Shown piece after piece: positions 54,563 to 62,608 of a DNA stretch of 64,000 bases. Position numbers and translations under genes: made by a program. Every line of letters starts with the position of its first letter. Within the stretch, counting starts at the first letter, position 1. Source of the DNA: Ochrobactrum sp. CM-21-5 (GTDB lineage: Bacteria; Pseudomonadota; Alphaproteobacteria; Rhizobiales; Rhizobiaceae); contig NZ_JACLZJ010000003.1 of NCBI RefSeq assembly GCF_014253075.1, positions 470,628 through 534,627 of the forward strand. Reading direction: 5' to 3'. The notes under the pieces are model-generated. The model was not told where the DNA came from and made no database searches. It saw only the letters and a program-made list of their open reading frames with translations.

Positions 54563-56041
54563 TCATTCAGCCCAATAGGCCTGTGTCAGATCGTCGGCCG
54601 GAATCGGCATGTTCTTCCACAGCCCCTTGACTTGCCTGTTCCAGACGCCGATTTTCGGCAGCGCATAGAGAAAGATGTTCGGCTCGTCAGCGGCAAGCTT
54701 TTCCTGCAGCTTCTTCACAAGTTCGAGCTGTTCCTCGTCGCTACCGGCTTCCGCATATGCCTTGTAAAGTGCCTTATATTCAGGGTTCTGATAATTGAAG
54801 TAGTACTTGTCGCGGGCATAGATATCGAGGTCGCGCGCTTCCGTATGCGCGATGATCGTCGCGTCAAAATCCGACCGCTTGAACACCTGATCCAGCCATT
54901 GTGCGAATTCGATCGGCACGAGATTGGCTTGAATACCGACTTCCGCCAACATGGCTGCGATGATCTCGCCGCCGCGACGCGCATAGGCCGGAGGCGGAAG
55001 CGTGATGGTGATTTGTGTGCCTGCCGGAACGCCAGCCTCTTCCAGAAGCTGCTTCGCCTTGGCCGGATCATAGGGATAGGTTTGCGACAGATCGATATAA
55101 CCCGGATCAACTGGCGCATAATGCGAACCGATTGGCGTGCCGAAGCCGGAATACACGCCCTCGATCAGCGCCTTGCTGTCGATGGCATGAGCCAGGGCCT
55201 GACGCACCTTCACATTATCGAACGGAGCCTTGGCATTGTTGAGCGACAGCAGAACCTTGCCCGCTGTATCGCCCACTTCCACCTGCAGCTTGTCATCGCT
55301 CTTGAAGCGATTGATCAGTTCTGGTGCTTGGAACATTGGAAACACATCGATGTCACCGGCGAGGATCGCCGCTGCCGCAGCCGATGGATCGCTCACAAAA
55401 CGGAAGGTAACGGTGGAAAGCTTCGCAGGCTCGCCCCAATAACCCGGATTGCGCTCAAGCTCCACTCGATCGCCCTGTACCCAGCGCTTGAACTTGAACG
55501 GCCCCGTGCCAACCGGATCGGTCTTGTTGCTCGCAGCCGATTTCGGACCGATCATCACCGCATCGCCCCAGCCCATATTGAACAGGAAGTTCGATGTCGG
55601 ACGCTTCAAGGTGACGACGGCAGTCGCTGGATCGGGACATTCCGTGCTGGCGATCGGTTCGAACAGACCTTTTTGCGCATTGGTGGAATCCGGAGCGACC
55701 GCCCGCTCGTAAGAGAATTTCACCACCGAGCAGTCGAACGGCGTACCGTCATGAAACTTCACGCCCTGACGCAGCTTGAACGTATAGGTCTTCTTGTCGT
55801 CGGAGACGGTCCAGCTTTCAGCCAGAAGCGGCTTCACCGTACCGTTCTCGACAATGCGCACCAGACCTTCATAAAGGTTGGCATAGGTAACCTGCCGGAT
55901 ACCGGCGGCGGCGTTGGCCGTCGGATCGAGGCCCGGCGGCTCCAGCACTTCGCCGACCACCAGCGTATCTTTTGCAAATGCACCGTTGATCGATGCCAGC
56001 ATCGCGGCTGTTATCAGCCCGGCTTTCAGCAGTTTACCCAT
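54563..56041 (-). CDS. Dipeptide-type ABC solute-binding protein (family 5)
   Basis: A periplasmic SBP_bac_5 protein of 492 residues. A signal peptide lies at about 1-24 (MGKLLKAGLITAAMLASING, cleavage after AFA). The family pattern includes LTPDAT-type start VVGEVLEPPGLDPTANAA and the FKFKRWVQGDRVELERNPGYWG stretch. It feeds the DppBCDF-type transporter. Family members bind peptides, nickel, haem or other amines and amides; the ligand is not predictable. Confidence 0.92.
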   Translation of the reverse strand: MGKLLKAGLITAAMLASINGAFAKDTLVVGEVLEPPGLDPTANAAAGIRQVTYANLYEGLVRIVENGTVKPLLAESWTVSDDKKTYTFKLRQGVKFHDGTPFDCSVVKFSYERAVAPDSTNAQKGLFEPIASTECPDPATAVVTLKRPTSNFLFNMGWGDAVMIGPKSAASNKTDPVGTGPFKFKRWVQGDRVELERNPGYWGEPAKLSTVTFRFVSDPSAAAAAILAGDIDVFPMFQAPELINRFKSDDKLQVEVGDTAGKVLLSLNNAKAPFDNVKVRQALAHAIDSKALIEGVYSGFGTPIGSHYAPVDPGYIDLSQTYPYDPAKAKQLLEEAGVPAGTQITITLPPPAYARRGGEIIAAMLAEVGIQANLVPIEFAQWLDQVFKRSDFDATIIAHTEARDLDIYARDKYYFNYQNPEYKALYKAYAEAGSDEEQLELVKKLQEKLAADEPNIFLYALPKIGVWNRQVKGLWKNMPIPADDLTQAYWAE

Positions 56042-56071
56042 TGTTCCTCTTTGGCTCCCCTTGCCTCTTTT

Positions 56072-56818
56072 TTAAATCGAACGCCCGCCATCCACGTCGA
56101 GCGCAACCCCGGTAATCATAGAGGCAGCAGGCGAACAAAGGAAAGCGGCAGCCTCAGCTAGATCGTCAGGTTTCAACAGGCGGCCCATCGGAATGGAATC
56201 GCGGAATTTTTTACGGATTTCTTCAGTGTCCTCGCCCATGAACGTGGTGAGAAGCGGCGTTTCACCCGCAACCGGATTAAGCGCCACCACGCGGATTTTC
56301 GCCGGAGCCAGCTCAATGGCAAGCGCCTTCGTCACCGACACGACCCAACCTTTGGTCGCGTTGTACCAAGCGAGATTCGGACGCGGACGACCGGCACCGG
56401 TCGAGGCGACATTGAGGATAACCCCCTCGCCATTGTCCTTGAAATGCGGGATGAGCTTGCGCGTCATAAGATAGACGCCGCGCACGTTGACGCCAAGGAT
56501 GCGGTCGAACTCCTCCGGTTCGACCAGTTCGGCATTTTGCGGCTTGTGACCGATACCGGCATTGTTGATCAGAATATCGACCTTGCCGAATTTCGACAGA
56601 GCAGCTTCCACCGCGGCATCGACATCGGCTTCCCTGGAAATATCGGCGGCCACGGCCAATGCCGCGTCGCCAATTTCACCTGCCACACGCTCGGCGCCTG
56701 CTTTATCGCGGTCCACGATGACGACTTTAGCGCCGTCTTCGGCAAAGCGCTTCGCCATGCCTTCACCAAACCCCGAACCAGCCCCCGTAATGAGCGCGAC
56801 TTTACCTTCAAGCAACAC
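56072..56818 (-). CDS. Classical short-chain dehydrogenase/reductase
   Basis: A 248-249 residue NAD(P)-dependent SDR: TGAGSGFGEGMAKRF cofactor loop, NNAGIG, the catalytic Tyr-x3-Lys in WYNATKG, and the active-site Ser in NVASTG. The GTG start at 56818 is preferred over ATG 56833 because GAGGAG lies seven bases before it. It follows the aldehyde dehydrogenase, so it may convert an alcohol to the aldehyde that the neighbour oxidises. Confidence 0.88.
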   Translation of the reverse strand: MLLEGKVALITGAGSGFGEGMAKRFAEDGAKVVIVDRDKAGAERVAGEIGDAALAVAADISREADVDAAVEAALSKFGKVDILINNAGIGHKPQNAELVEPEEFDRILGVNVRGVYLMTRKLIPHFKDNGEGVILNVASTGAGRPRPNLAWYNATKGWVVSVTKALAIELAPAKIRVVALNPVAGETPLLTTFMGEDTEEIRKKFRDSIPMGRLLKPDDLAEAAAFLCSPAASMITGVALDVDGGRSI

Positions 56819-56829
56819 TATGCTTCTCC

Positions 56830-58302
56830 TCAACCGTGATACACGGAAATCGTCTTCAGCGAGGCAAACCCGTAGAGCGCCTCAAAACCTTTTTCGCGGC
56901 CATGGCCGGATTTCTTCACGCCGCCGAACGGCAATTCGATGCCGCCACCGGCACCGTAATTGTTGATGAACACCTGACCCGAATGGATGGCCCGGGCCAG
57001 GCGGAACTGACGCCCGCCATCATTGGTCCAGATGCCGCAGACGAGCCCATAGGACGTACCATTGGCAATCGCGATAGCTTCCTCTTCCGTGTCAAATGGC
57101 AGGATGACCTGCACGGGCCCGAAGATTTCCTCCTGCGCCAGACGATGATCGGCGGGCACGTCGCGGATCAGCGTCGGCAGCACATAAGCGCCACCTTCCG
57201 GCGCGTCGGCCACGAGTTCACCTTGCGCGGCGATTGCCAAACCGTCCTGTTTTGCAAGGTCGAGATAGCTATCGACAATCGCCTTCTGACGCTGTGATAC
57301 GACAGGGCCAACCGAAAGATCATCACCCGCCGGGCCGACTTTCAGCGCGCGATAACGTTCGCTCATCCGCGCGACGACATCTTCATAAATATTGCGCTCA
57401 ACCAGAATGCGCGACGACGCCGAACAGGTCTGACCGGCATTTTGAATGCCTGCGTTGACCAGAAACGGCACAGCGCGGTCGAGATCGGCATCTGAAAAGA
57501 CGACCTGGGGAGATTTGCCGCCAAGTTCCAGCGTCACTGGCACAGTGTTTTTTGCAGCCGCACCCTGCACGGCCTCGCCGGTACGAACCGAGCCCGTAAA
57601 TGAGATGTGATTAACGTCAGGGTGCTCGGAAAGGGCAGCACCAGCTTCGGCACCAAACCCGGTCACAATATTCAGCGCGCCGACCGGCAGACCGGCTTTT
57701 TCAGCAATGCGTGCGAATTCGAGAATGGTCAGGCATGCTTCTTCGGCGGGCTTGACCACGGCTGCATTGCCCATGGCAAGTGCTGCGCCAAGGCTGCGGC
57801 CCAGAATCTGCATCGGATAGTTCCACGGAATGATGTGACCGGTAACGCCGTGCGGCTCATAGATCGACAGAACCGTAAAACCGCTCTGATAAGGCAGCGT
57901 GTCGCCATGCACCTTGTCGGCAGAGGCGCCATAAAATTCCAGATAACGCGCCAGCGCTACCACATCGGCACGCGCCTGTGTGACCGGCTTGCCGACATCT
58001 TTCGATTCCAGATCGGTCAGGAGGCCGATATTCTTCAACACTTCTTCCGAAATGCGGTGCAGCACGCGACCGCGCTCGGTCGCCGTCAACTTGCCCCACT
58101 CGCCCGACAGAGCCTGACGCGCCGCGGCCACAGCCAGGTCGACATCAGCCTTGGTTCCGCGCGCAATCAGCGCCAGATCGCTACCGTCAGAAGGGTTTCG
58201 CAGCGTAATGTGTTCGCCGCCGACAGCATCTTGCCATTCGCCCGCAATGAAATTGCCATAACGGAGCAGGCCGGCTCCTCCCGTCTGGTTCTCATGCTTC
58301 AT
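56830..58302 (-). CDS. Aldehyde dehydrogenase
   Basis: A 490-residue NAD(P)-dependent aldehyde dehydrogenase of the betaine/gamma-aminobutyraldehyde-like group. Motifs: GHIIPWNYPMQIL, GFGAEAGAALSEHPDVNHIS, catalytic Glu in TLELGGKSPQVVF and catalytic Cys in NAGQTCSASSRIL. The start ATG 58302 has GGGAGA seven bases upstream; earlier frames are shadow-like. Its first 11 bases overlap the end of the GntR gene, showing tight coupling. Confidence 0.92.
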   Translation of the reverse strand: MKHENQTGGAGLLRYGNFIAGEWQDAVGGEHITLRNPSDGSDLALIARGTKADVDLAVAAARQALSGEWGKLTATERGRVLHRISEEVLKNIGLLTDLESKDVGKPVTQARADVVALARYLEFYGASADKVHGDTLPYQSGFTVLSIYEPHGVTGHIIPWNYPMQILGRSLGAALAMGNAAVVKPAEEACLTILEFARIAEKAGLPVGALNIVTGFGAEAGAALSEHPDVNHISFTGSVRTGEAVQGAAAKNTVPVTLELGGKSPQVVFSDADLDRAVPFLVNAGIQNAGQTCSASSRILVERNIYEDVVARMSERYRALKVGPAGDDLSVGPVVSQRQKAIVDSYLDLAKQDGLAIAAQGELVADAPEGGAYVLPTLIRDVPADHRLAQEEIFGPVQVILPFDTEEEAIAIANGTSYGLVCGIWTNDGGRQFRLARAIHSGQVFINNYGAGGGIELPFGGVKKSGHGREKGFEALYGFASLKTISVYHG

Positions 58303-58972
58303 TTTCATTCTCCCGAAGAGGCATTTCCGCCTCAAGTCTCGCGGTTGTGGCGCGGATGTGGGCACGCGCCAGCCGCTCGGCTTCCTCGCCGTCGCGCGCA
58401 GCAATGGCTTCGACAATTGCGCCATGTTCGCGGATTGCATCACGCGCGCGGTCCACAGACAGCGAAAAGGACGGTGCGAAAACCTGCGATGTCATGCGCA
58501 GAAGCGGAACGAAGGCGATCAGCGACGCGTTGCCCGCCGTGTTCATCACCGCCATGTGAAAATCGACATTGGATTGAGTATAGGCTTTCGGATCCCACGG
58601 ATTGACCACCGCAGCCTGACCGACGACATGCGTGCGCAACTTGGCGATATCAGCATCCGTCGCCCGTTCGGCGGCAAAGCGCGCCGCAACGCCGTCCAGC
58701 ACTTCGCGCACGGCATAGGCATCGATGAGCCGAGCAAGATCGGCGGAAGCGACACGAACCCCCCGGCCCGGCAGATGGATCAGCAGCCCGTCACGCTCCA
58801 GAACACGCAAAGCCTCGCGTAGTGGCGTGCGGCTGATACCGAACTCGGTTGCTATATGCTCCTGCCGTAATATCGCACCCGGCGCATAATCGCCAGCATA
58901 GATTCGCTCGCGAAGCGCCTCTGCAACTTCATCCAGCAAACGGGTCTGACTGCGCCATTCATAAGCCGACAA
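58292..58972 (-). CDS. GntR family transcriptional regulator (FCD domain), TTG start
   Basis: A 226-residue FadR-subfamily regulator with an N-terminal winged helix (RTPLREALRVLERDGLLIHLPGRG, including the recognition helix) and an all-helical FCD ligand domain. The ATG at 59017 would encode MYPGYS from inside the palindrome TATCCTGGATA; a TTG at 58972 has GGGAGG eight bases before it, so this start is preferred. It heads the nine-gene operon and probably represses it until the substrate or an intermediate is present. Confidence 0.85.
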   Translation of the reverse strand: MSAYEWRSQTRLLDEVAEALRERIYAGDYAPGAILRQEHIATEFGISRTPLREALRVLERDGLLIHLPGRGVRVASADLARLIDAYAVREVLDGVAARFAAERATDADIAKLRTHVVGQAAVVNPWDPKAYTQSNVDFHMAVMNTAGNASLIAFVPLLRMTSQVFAPSFSLSVDRARDAIREHGAIVEAIAARDGEEAERLARAHIRATTARLEAEMPLRENENEA

Positions 58973-59003
58973 TAGAAAAGCCTCCCAACTTTTCGTCAAA
59001 CTA

Positions 59004-59014
59004 TATCCTGGATA
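59004..59014. promoter_or_regulatory. Probable GntR operator
   Basis: TATCC-T-GGATA, an 11-bp odd palindrome extending to TTGTATCC/AGGATATAG on the other strand, centred 37 bp upstream of the preferred GntR start. FadR-subfamily operators are short palindromes of this kind; binding is inferred. Confidence 0.6.
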
Positions 59015-59107
59015 CAAAATCGGTCAATCTGAAAACGAAAGCCCTTTTCAGAAATAACTGACGGAAAGAAAAGCGATGGAAAACAACAATACTACCGCGA
59101 ACAGCGG

Positions 59108-59959
59108 TCATTCTCCGACGGTTTGCGCCAGCATTTCAGCCAGTTGGCTTATCTGCTCGGGTCCATTGTCCATATGTCGGATGACAATTTCCATTGGTTC
59201 AATGGATGGCAATCCAGCTTCAGACGGCACCGCACGATGTGCAGGCTGTACCACGCGGGTCGGCAGCAAGCTCACGCCCAGCCCTTCCGCAACCGCGCTT
59301 TGGATACTGGCAAGACTGGAACTGGTAAAAACCACATGCCAGCGCCTGCCGATACGGTCGAGTGCTTCCATCATGTCGCCGCGATAAAGCCCGTTTGGCG
59401 GAAAAGCGACAAGCGGCAGCGGATCGGCGCCAGAAACCGGAAAATCAGTGCTTTCAAGCCACATCAAAGGTTCGGGCCAATGCATGGTTCCGACAGTCTC
59501 GCCACGCTTCTGCTTGACCATGACGAGATCGAACTCGCCCGTTTCGAAACCCTTTTGCAAATCGCGACTGAGACCGCTCGTCACTTCCAGCTTTATATTC
59601 GGATGCGCGCGCATGAAACTCGCCAGCGCGGGCGTAACCAGCCGCGAAGCAAAATCTTCCGGCAACCCTAGTCGAAACACAGAGATCAACGCAGTGCCCG
59701 TCATGGCGGCCGCGGCTTCATCGTGCAGATGCAGCATACGCCGCGCATAGCCGAGCAACTTCTCGCCCGCGTCGGTCGGACGCACATCGCCCCGAGCACG
59801 CTCAAGCAGAGCCTGCCCGGCCGCCGCCTCCAGCCGTATGATCTTCTGGCTCACGGTTGACTGCGTTGAATACAGCTGCTGCGCTGCCGCTGTGAAACTG
59901 CGGCTATCGACGACAGTCACAAAAGCACGCAACAGATCGAGACTGAAATTAGTATTCAT
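59108..59959 (-). CDS. LysR family transcriptional regulator
   Basis: A 283-residue LTTR with the N-terminal helix-turn-helix (LLRAFVTVVDSRSFTAAAQQ and STQSTVSQKI) and an effector-binding domain from about 90. It is divergently transcribed from the ankyrin-deaminase-transporter operon, which it probably controls, with a shared 85-bp gap that contains a strong palindrome. The effector is unknown. Confidence 0.92.
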   Translation of the reverse strand: MNTNFSLDLLRAFVTVVDSRSFTAAAQQLYSTQSTVSQKIIRLEAAAGQALLERARGDVRPTDAGEKLLGYARRMLHLHDEAAAAMTGTALISVFRLGLPEDFASRLVTPALASFMRAHPNIKLEVTSGLSRDLQKGFETGEFDLVMVKQKRGETVGTMHWPEPLMWLESTDFPVSGADPLPLVAFPPNGLYRGDMMEALDRIGRRWHVVFTSSSLASIQSAVAEGLGVSLLPTRVVQPAHRAVPSEAGLPSIEPMEIVIRHMDNGPEQISQLAEMLAQTVGE

Positions 59960-59964
59960 ATTTC

Positions 59965-59979
59965 CACTGATTATCAGTG
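59965..59979. promoter_or_regulatory. Divergent-promoter palindrome, probable LysR site
   Basis: CACTGAT-T-ATCAGTG, a perfect 7-1-7 inverted repeat (15 bp) starting 5 bp upstream of the LysR start codon, with further A/T pairs outside. It fits the T-N11-A type box of LTTRs and could both autorepress lysR and control the divergent operon. Confidence 0.65.
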
Positions 59980-60044
59980 AAACATTTAATTTTCAAATAC
60001 AATGCGCCGCCTGTATAAACAGGCCAATCAGGAGAAGCCCGCCA

Positions 60045-60734
60045 ATGCGTCAAACAATCTTCAGCTTGAGTGCCTTGGTATCGATCGCAGGGACGACAAT
60101 CATGATCGAACCCGTTTCAACCGACCATATCGCCGCGGCACGTGCCGAAATATCCCTCGTTCAAGCCGCATCCGCTGGCGATCTGACCGCTGTCATTGAT
60201 GCCATAAAAGCCGGAGCGGATCTTGAAGCCCGCAGCAAGAATGGCGAGACGGCCCTCCTTGCCGCCACTCATGCCAACCACGTTGAAGTTGCCCGCGCCC
60301 TGATTGACGCCGGTGCGGATGTGAACGCCAAAGACGCGATCAAGGACAGCCCTTATCTTTATGCGGGCGCACGCGGACATCTTGAAATTCTCAAAATGAC
60401 GCTCGCCCATGGGGCAGACCTGAAAAGTACCAATCGCTATGGCGGCACGGCGCTGATCCCGGCGTCCGAACGCGGCCATGTCGAAACGGTCCGCACACTG
60501 ATCAAGGCGGGTGTCGAGGTCGATCACGTCAACAATCTCGGCTGGACTGCTTTGCTGGAAGCCATCATTCTCGGTGACGGTGGCCAGCGCCATACCGATA
60601 TTGTCAAACTTCTGATCAATGCGGGTGCGGACGTAAACCTAGCCGACAAGGACGGCATCACACCCTTGCAACACGCCCGCGATCGCGGCTTTGCACCAAT
60701 AGTGGCCATACTGAAAAAGGCAGGCGCAAAATGA
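60045..60734 (+). CDS. Exported ankyrin repeat protein
   Basis: A 229-residue protein. A hydrophobic N-terminal stretch (about 5-20) suggests a signal peptide or anchor. The rest is about six ankyrin repeats (roughly 40-225) with GADLEARSKNGETALLAA, GADVNAKD, GADLKSTNRYGGTAL, GVEVDHVNNLGWTALLEA and GADVNLADKDGITPLQHA. GGAGAAGCC lies before the ATG. It overlaps the deaminase gene by ATGA. Ankyrin proteins mediate protein contacts; the partner is unknown. Confidence 0.9.
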   Translation: MRQTIFSLSALVSIAGTTIMIEPVSTDHIAAARAEISLVQAASAGDLTAVIDAIKAGADLEARSKNGETALLAATHANHVEVARALIDAGADVNAKDAIKDSPYLYAGARGHLEILKMTLAHGADLKSTNRYGGTALIPASERGHVETVRTLIKAGVEVDHVNNLGWTALLEAIILGDGGQRHTDIVKLLINAGADVNLADKDGITPLQHARDRGFAPIVAILKKAGAK

Positions 60735-61195
60735 GCGACGACCGTGCATTTCTCGATCAGGCCATAGCGCTCGCCTTTGCCAATGTGGAACAGGGCGGAC
60801 GTCCGTTTGGCGCCGTGGTCGTGAAAGATGGCAAGGTCATAGCCACCGGTGTCAACCGTATGCAGGCCGACAGCGACCCGACGGCCCACGCCGAGTTGCT
60901 TGCGCTGCGTGCCGCCGGCAAAGCCCTGCAATCGCCGCGCTTGGACGATTGTACGGTCTATGCCAGCGGGCAGCCGTGCCCTATGTGTTACGCCGCCATG
61001 CGCATGTCGGGCGTGAAAGAGATCCTGTTCGCCAATTCTAATGAACAGGCAGAGCTTTTCGGCCTTTCAACCGCAAAAATAGCTGCGGAACTTGTCAAAC
61101 CTGTAAACGAACAAACCGGCATCAGCTTCACGCATTGCCCAACCGGCAACGGCGAACGCCTCTATCGCGTCTGGCTGGAAAAGAACAAGGCATAA
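60731..61195 (+). CDS. Nucleoside/nucleobase deaminase, guanine-deaminase-like
   Basis: A 154-residue zinc-dependent cytidine/deoxycytidylate deaminase-fold enzyme. The zinc site is HAE (His53, Glu55) and PCPMC (Cys83, Cys86). GGRPFGAVVVKDGKVIATG near the N-terminus is typical of guanine/nucleobase deaminases rather than tRNA TadA. It overlaps the ankyrin gene and precedes the transporter by 13 bp, so the three are one operon. Confidence 0.88.
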   Translation: MSDDRAFLDQAIALAFANVEQGGRPFGAVVVKDGKVIATGVNRMQADSDPTAHAELLALRAAGKALQSPRLDDCTVYASGQPCPMCYAAMRMSGVKEILFANSNEQAELFGLSTAKIAAELVKPVNEQTGISFTHCPTGNGERLYRVWLEKNKA

Positions 61196-61208
61196 AGCTA
61201 GAATAATT

Positions 61209-62456
61209 ATGCATACCACCCGTATTTTATCCAGCGGCCAGCGGGCCGCTCCCATTGCGCTTGTCGCACTCGTCGTACTGATTGGTCTTAACCTTCGGCC
61301 CTTCGTCACCGCGCCGGGGCCCATTCTTTCAGTCATCGCAGCCAATACCGGAATGGGTTTTGGCGCTCTGTCGCTTTTGACATTCCTGCCCATGCTGCTA
61401 ATGGGACTTGGCGCGTTCGTGGCCCCGCGTATTCAGTCACTTTTCGGTACGCGTCGCAGCATGTTCGTGGCAATTGCCGTGCTCGCAGCCGGCTCTGCGG
61501 CTCGTGGTTTCGTACCCAATGGTTTTTCGCTGATCCTAACCGCCATTCTCTGCGGTGCTGGTGTCGCAATGATACAAGCACTCATGCCTGGCATTATAAA
61601 AGCGAAATTCCCATCCAGCATTCCAGCCATCACCGGTCTCTATTCGGCGACAATCATGGCGGGTGGCGCACTCGGAGCCCAGCTGGCACCTATACTTGCT
61701 GGGGCGGATCATAACTGGCGTTTTGCACTCGCACTCCTCGCCATTCCTGCCGCCCTCACACTTTTCGCGGCAATCCCGATACTGGGCGAAACCTCCACCG
61801 TAAAACCGAAACCAGGCATTACAGGACAAATTTTGCGACGCCCGCGCACCTGGGTACTCATGGCCGCATTCGGCCTCGTCAATGCAGGTTATTCTTCCAT
61901 GGTTGCGTGGCTTGCTCCTTACTATCAGGCGCTTGGACTCCCGGCATCCACGACGGGCAATCTAATTGCCGTCATGGCTCTCTCGCAGGCATTATCTGCT
62001 TTGGTGCTTCCCTTGCTTGCCCGGCGCAGGATTGATCGTCGGCCATGGCTGCTTCTGACATTGGCATTGCAGGGGTTCGGTTTCACTGGTCTTGCCTTCG
62101 CACCGCAATTTTCGCCATTCCTCTGGTCCGCAATTTGCGGAGCAGGTCTGGGGGGGAGTTTTGCACTCGCAATGATCACATCGCTCGACCATCTGCCAAA
62201 GCCCGAGGAAGCAGGCGCACTCGCCGCCATGATGCAGGGCGGAGGCTTTCTGATTGCCGCGCTTGGGCCCCTCGCAACTGCATTTCTCCATAACCTGACG
62301 GGTACTTTCGCAACCGGCTGGGCTATGCATATTGTGCTGGTGGCCAGTATTTTCCCACTCTATCTTGTTCTGGATCCAAGGCATTATGCGCGTGCAATGC
62401 GCTTTTCGGTTCCAGGTGGAGAACCTGTTGTCACGGTAGGAAACACCACACAATAG
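61209..62456 (+). CDS. CynX/NimT family MFS transporter
   Basis: A 415-residue, 12-helix major facilitator of the CynX/NimT group: LVALVVLIGLNLRPFVTAPG at the first helix is a hallmark of this family. The group is associated with cyanate, nitroimidazole and similar small molecules, but the substrate is not shown. It is the third gene of the ankyrin-deaminase-transporter operon, so it may move a purine-related compound (inference). Confidence 0.9.
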   Translation: MHTTRILSSGQRAAPIALVALVVLIGLNLRPFVTAPGPILSVIAANTGMGFGALSLLTFLPMLLMGLGAFVAPRIQSLFGTRRSMFVAIAVLAAGSAARGFVPNGFSLILTAILCGAGVAMIQALMPGIIKAKFPSSIPAITGLYSATIMAGGALGAQLAPILAGADHNWRFALALLAIPAALTLFAAIPILGETSTVKPKPGITGQILRRPRTWVLMAAFGLVNAGYSSMVAWLAPYYQALGLPASTTGNLIAVMALSQALSALVLPLLARRRIDRRPWLLLTLALQGFGFTGLAFAPQFSPFLWSAICGAGLGGSFALAMITSLDHLPKPEEAGALAAMMQGGGFLIAALGPLATAFLHNLTGTFATGWAMHIVLVASIFPLYLVLDPRHYARAMRFSVPGGEPVVTVGNTTQ

Positions 62457-62462
62457 TGTTAC

Positions 62463-62479
62463 CACGGCTAAAAGCCGTG
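62463..62479 (+). terminator. Short hairpin after CynX-type gene
   Basis: CACGGCT-AAA-AGCCGTG stem of 7 bp immediately after the stop codon; no T-run follows, so termination is only possible, not strong. Confidence 0.4.
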
Positions 62480-62608
62480 TTCAGAGAACAAATTTAGGCT
62501 AGATGATTTCTGCAAACCTTCCCTCGAAGGGCAAGGTTGCACAATCCCTGTCGTTTTGTTTGCAGCCGCCTATATGCCGCTGCCTTATTCGCATGACTGG
62601 TCGATGAC

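Noticed and set aside
54494..56161. 555-residue ORF opposite the ABC binding protein
   Set aside because: Antisense shadow of a gene with signal peptide and family motifs.
57607..58605. 332-residue ORF opposite the aldehyde dehydrogenase
   Set aside because: Shadow; the sense strand carries a full, motif-complete enzyme.
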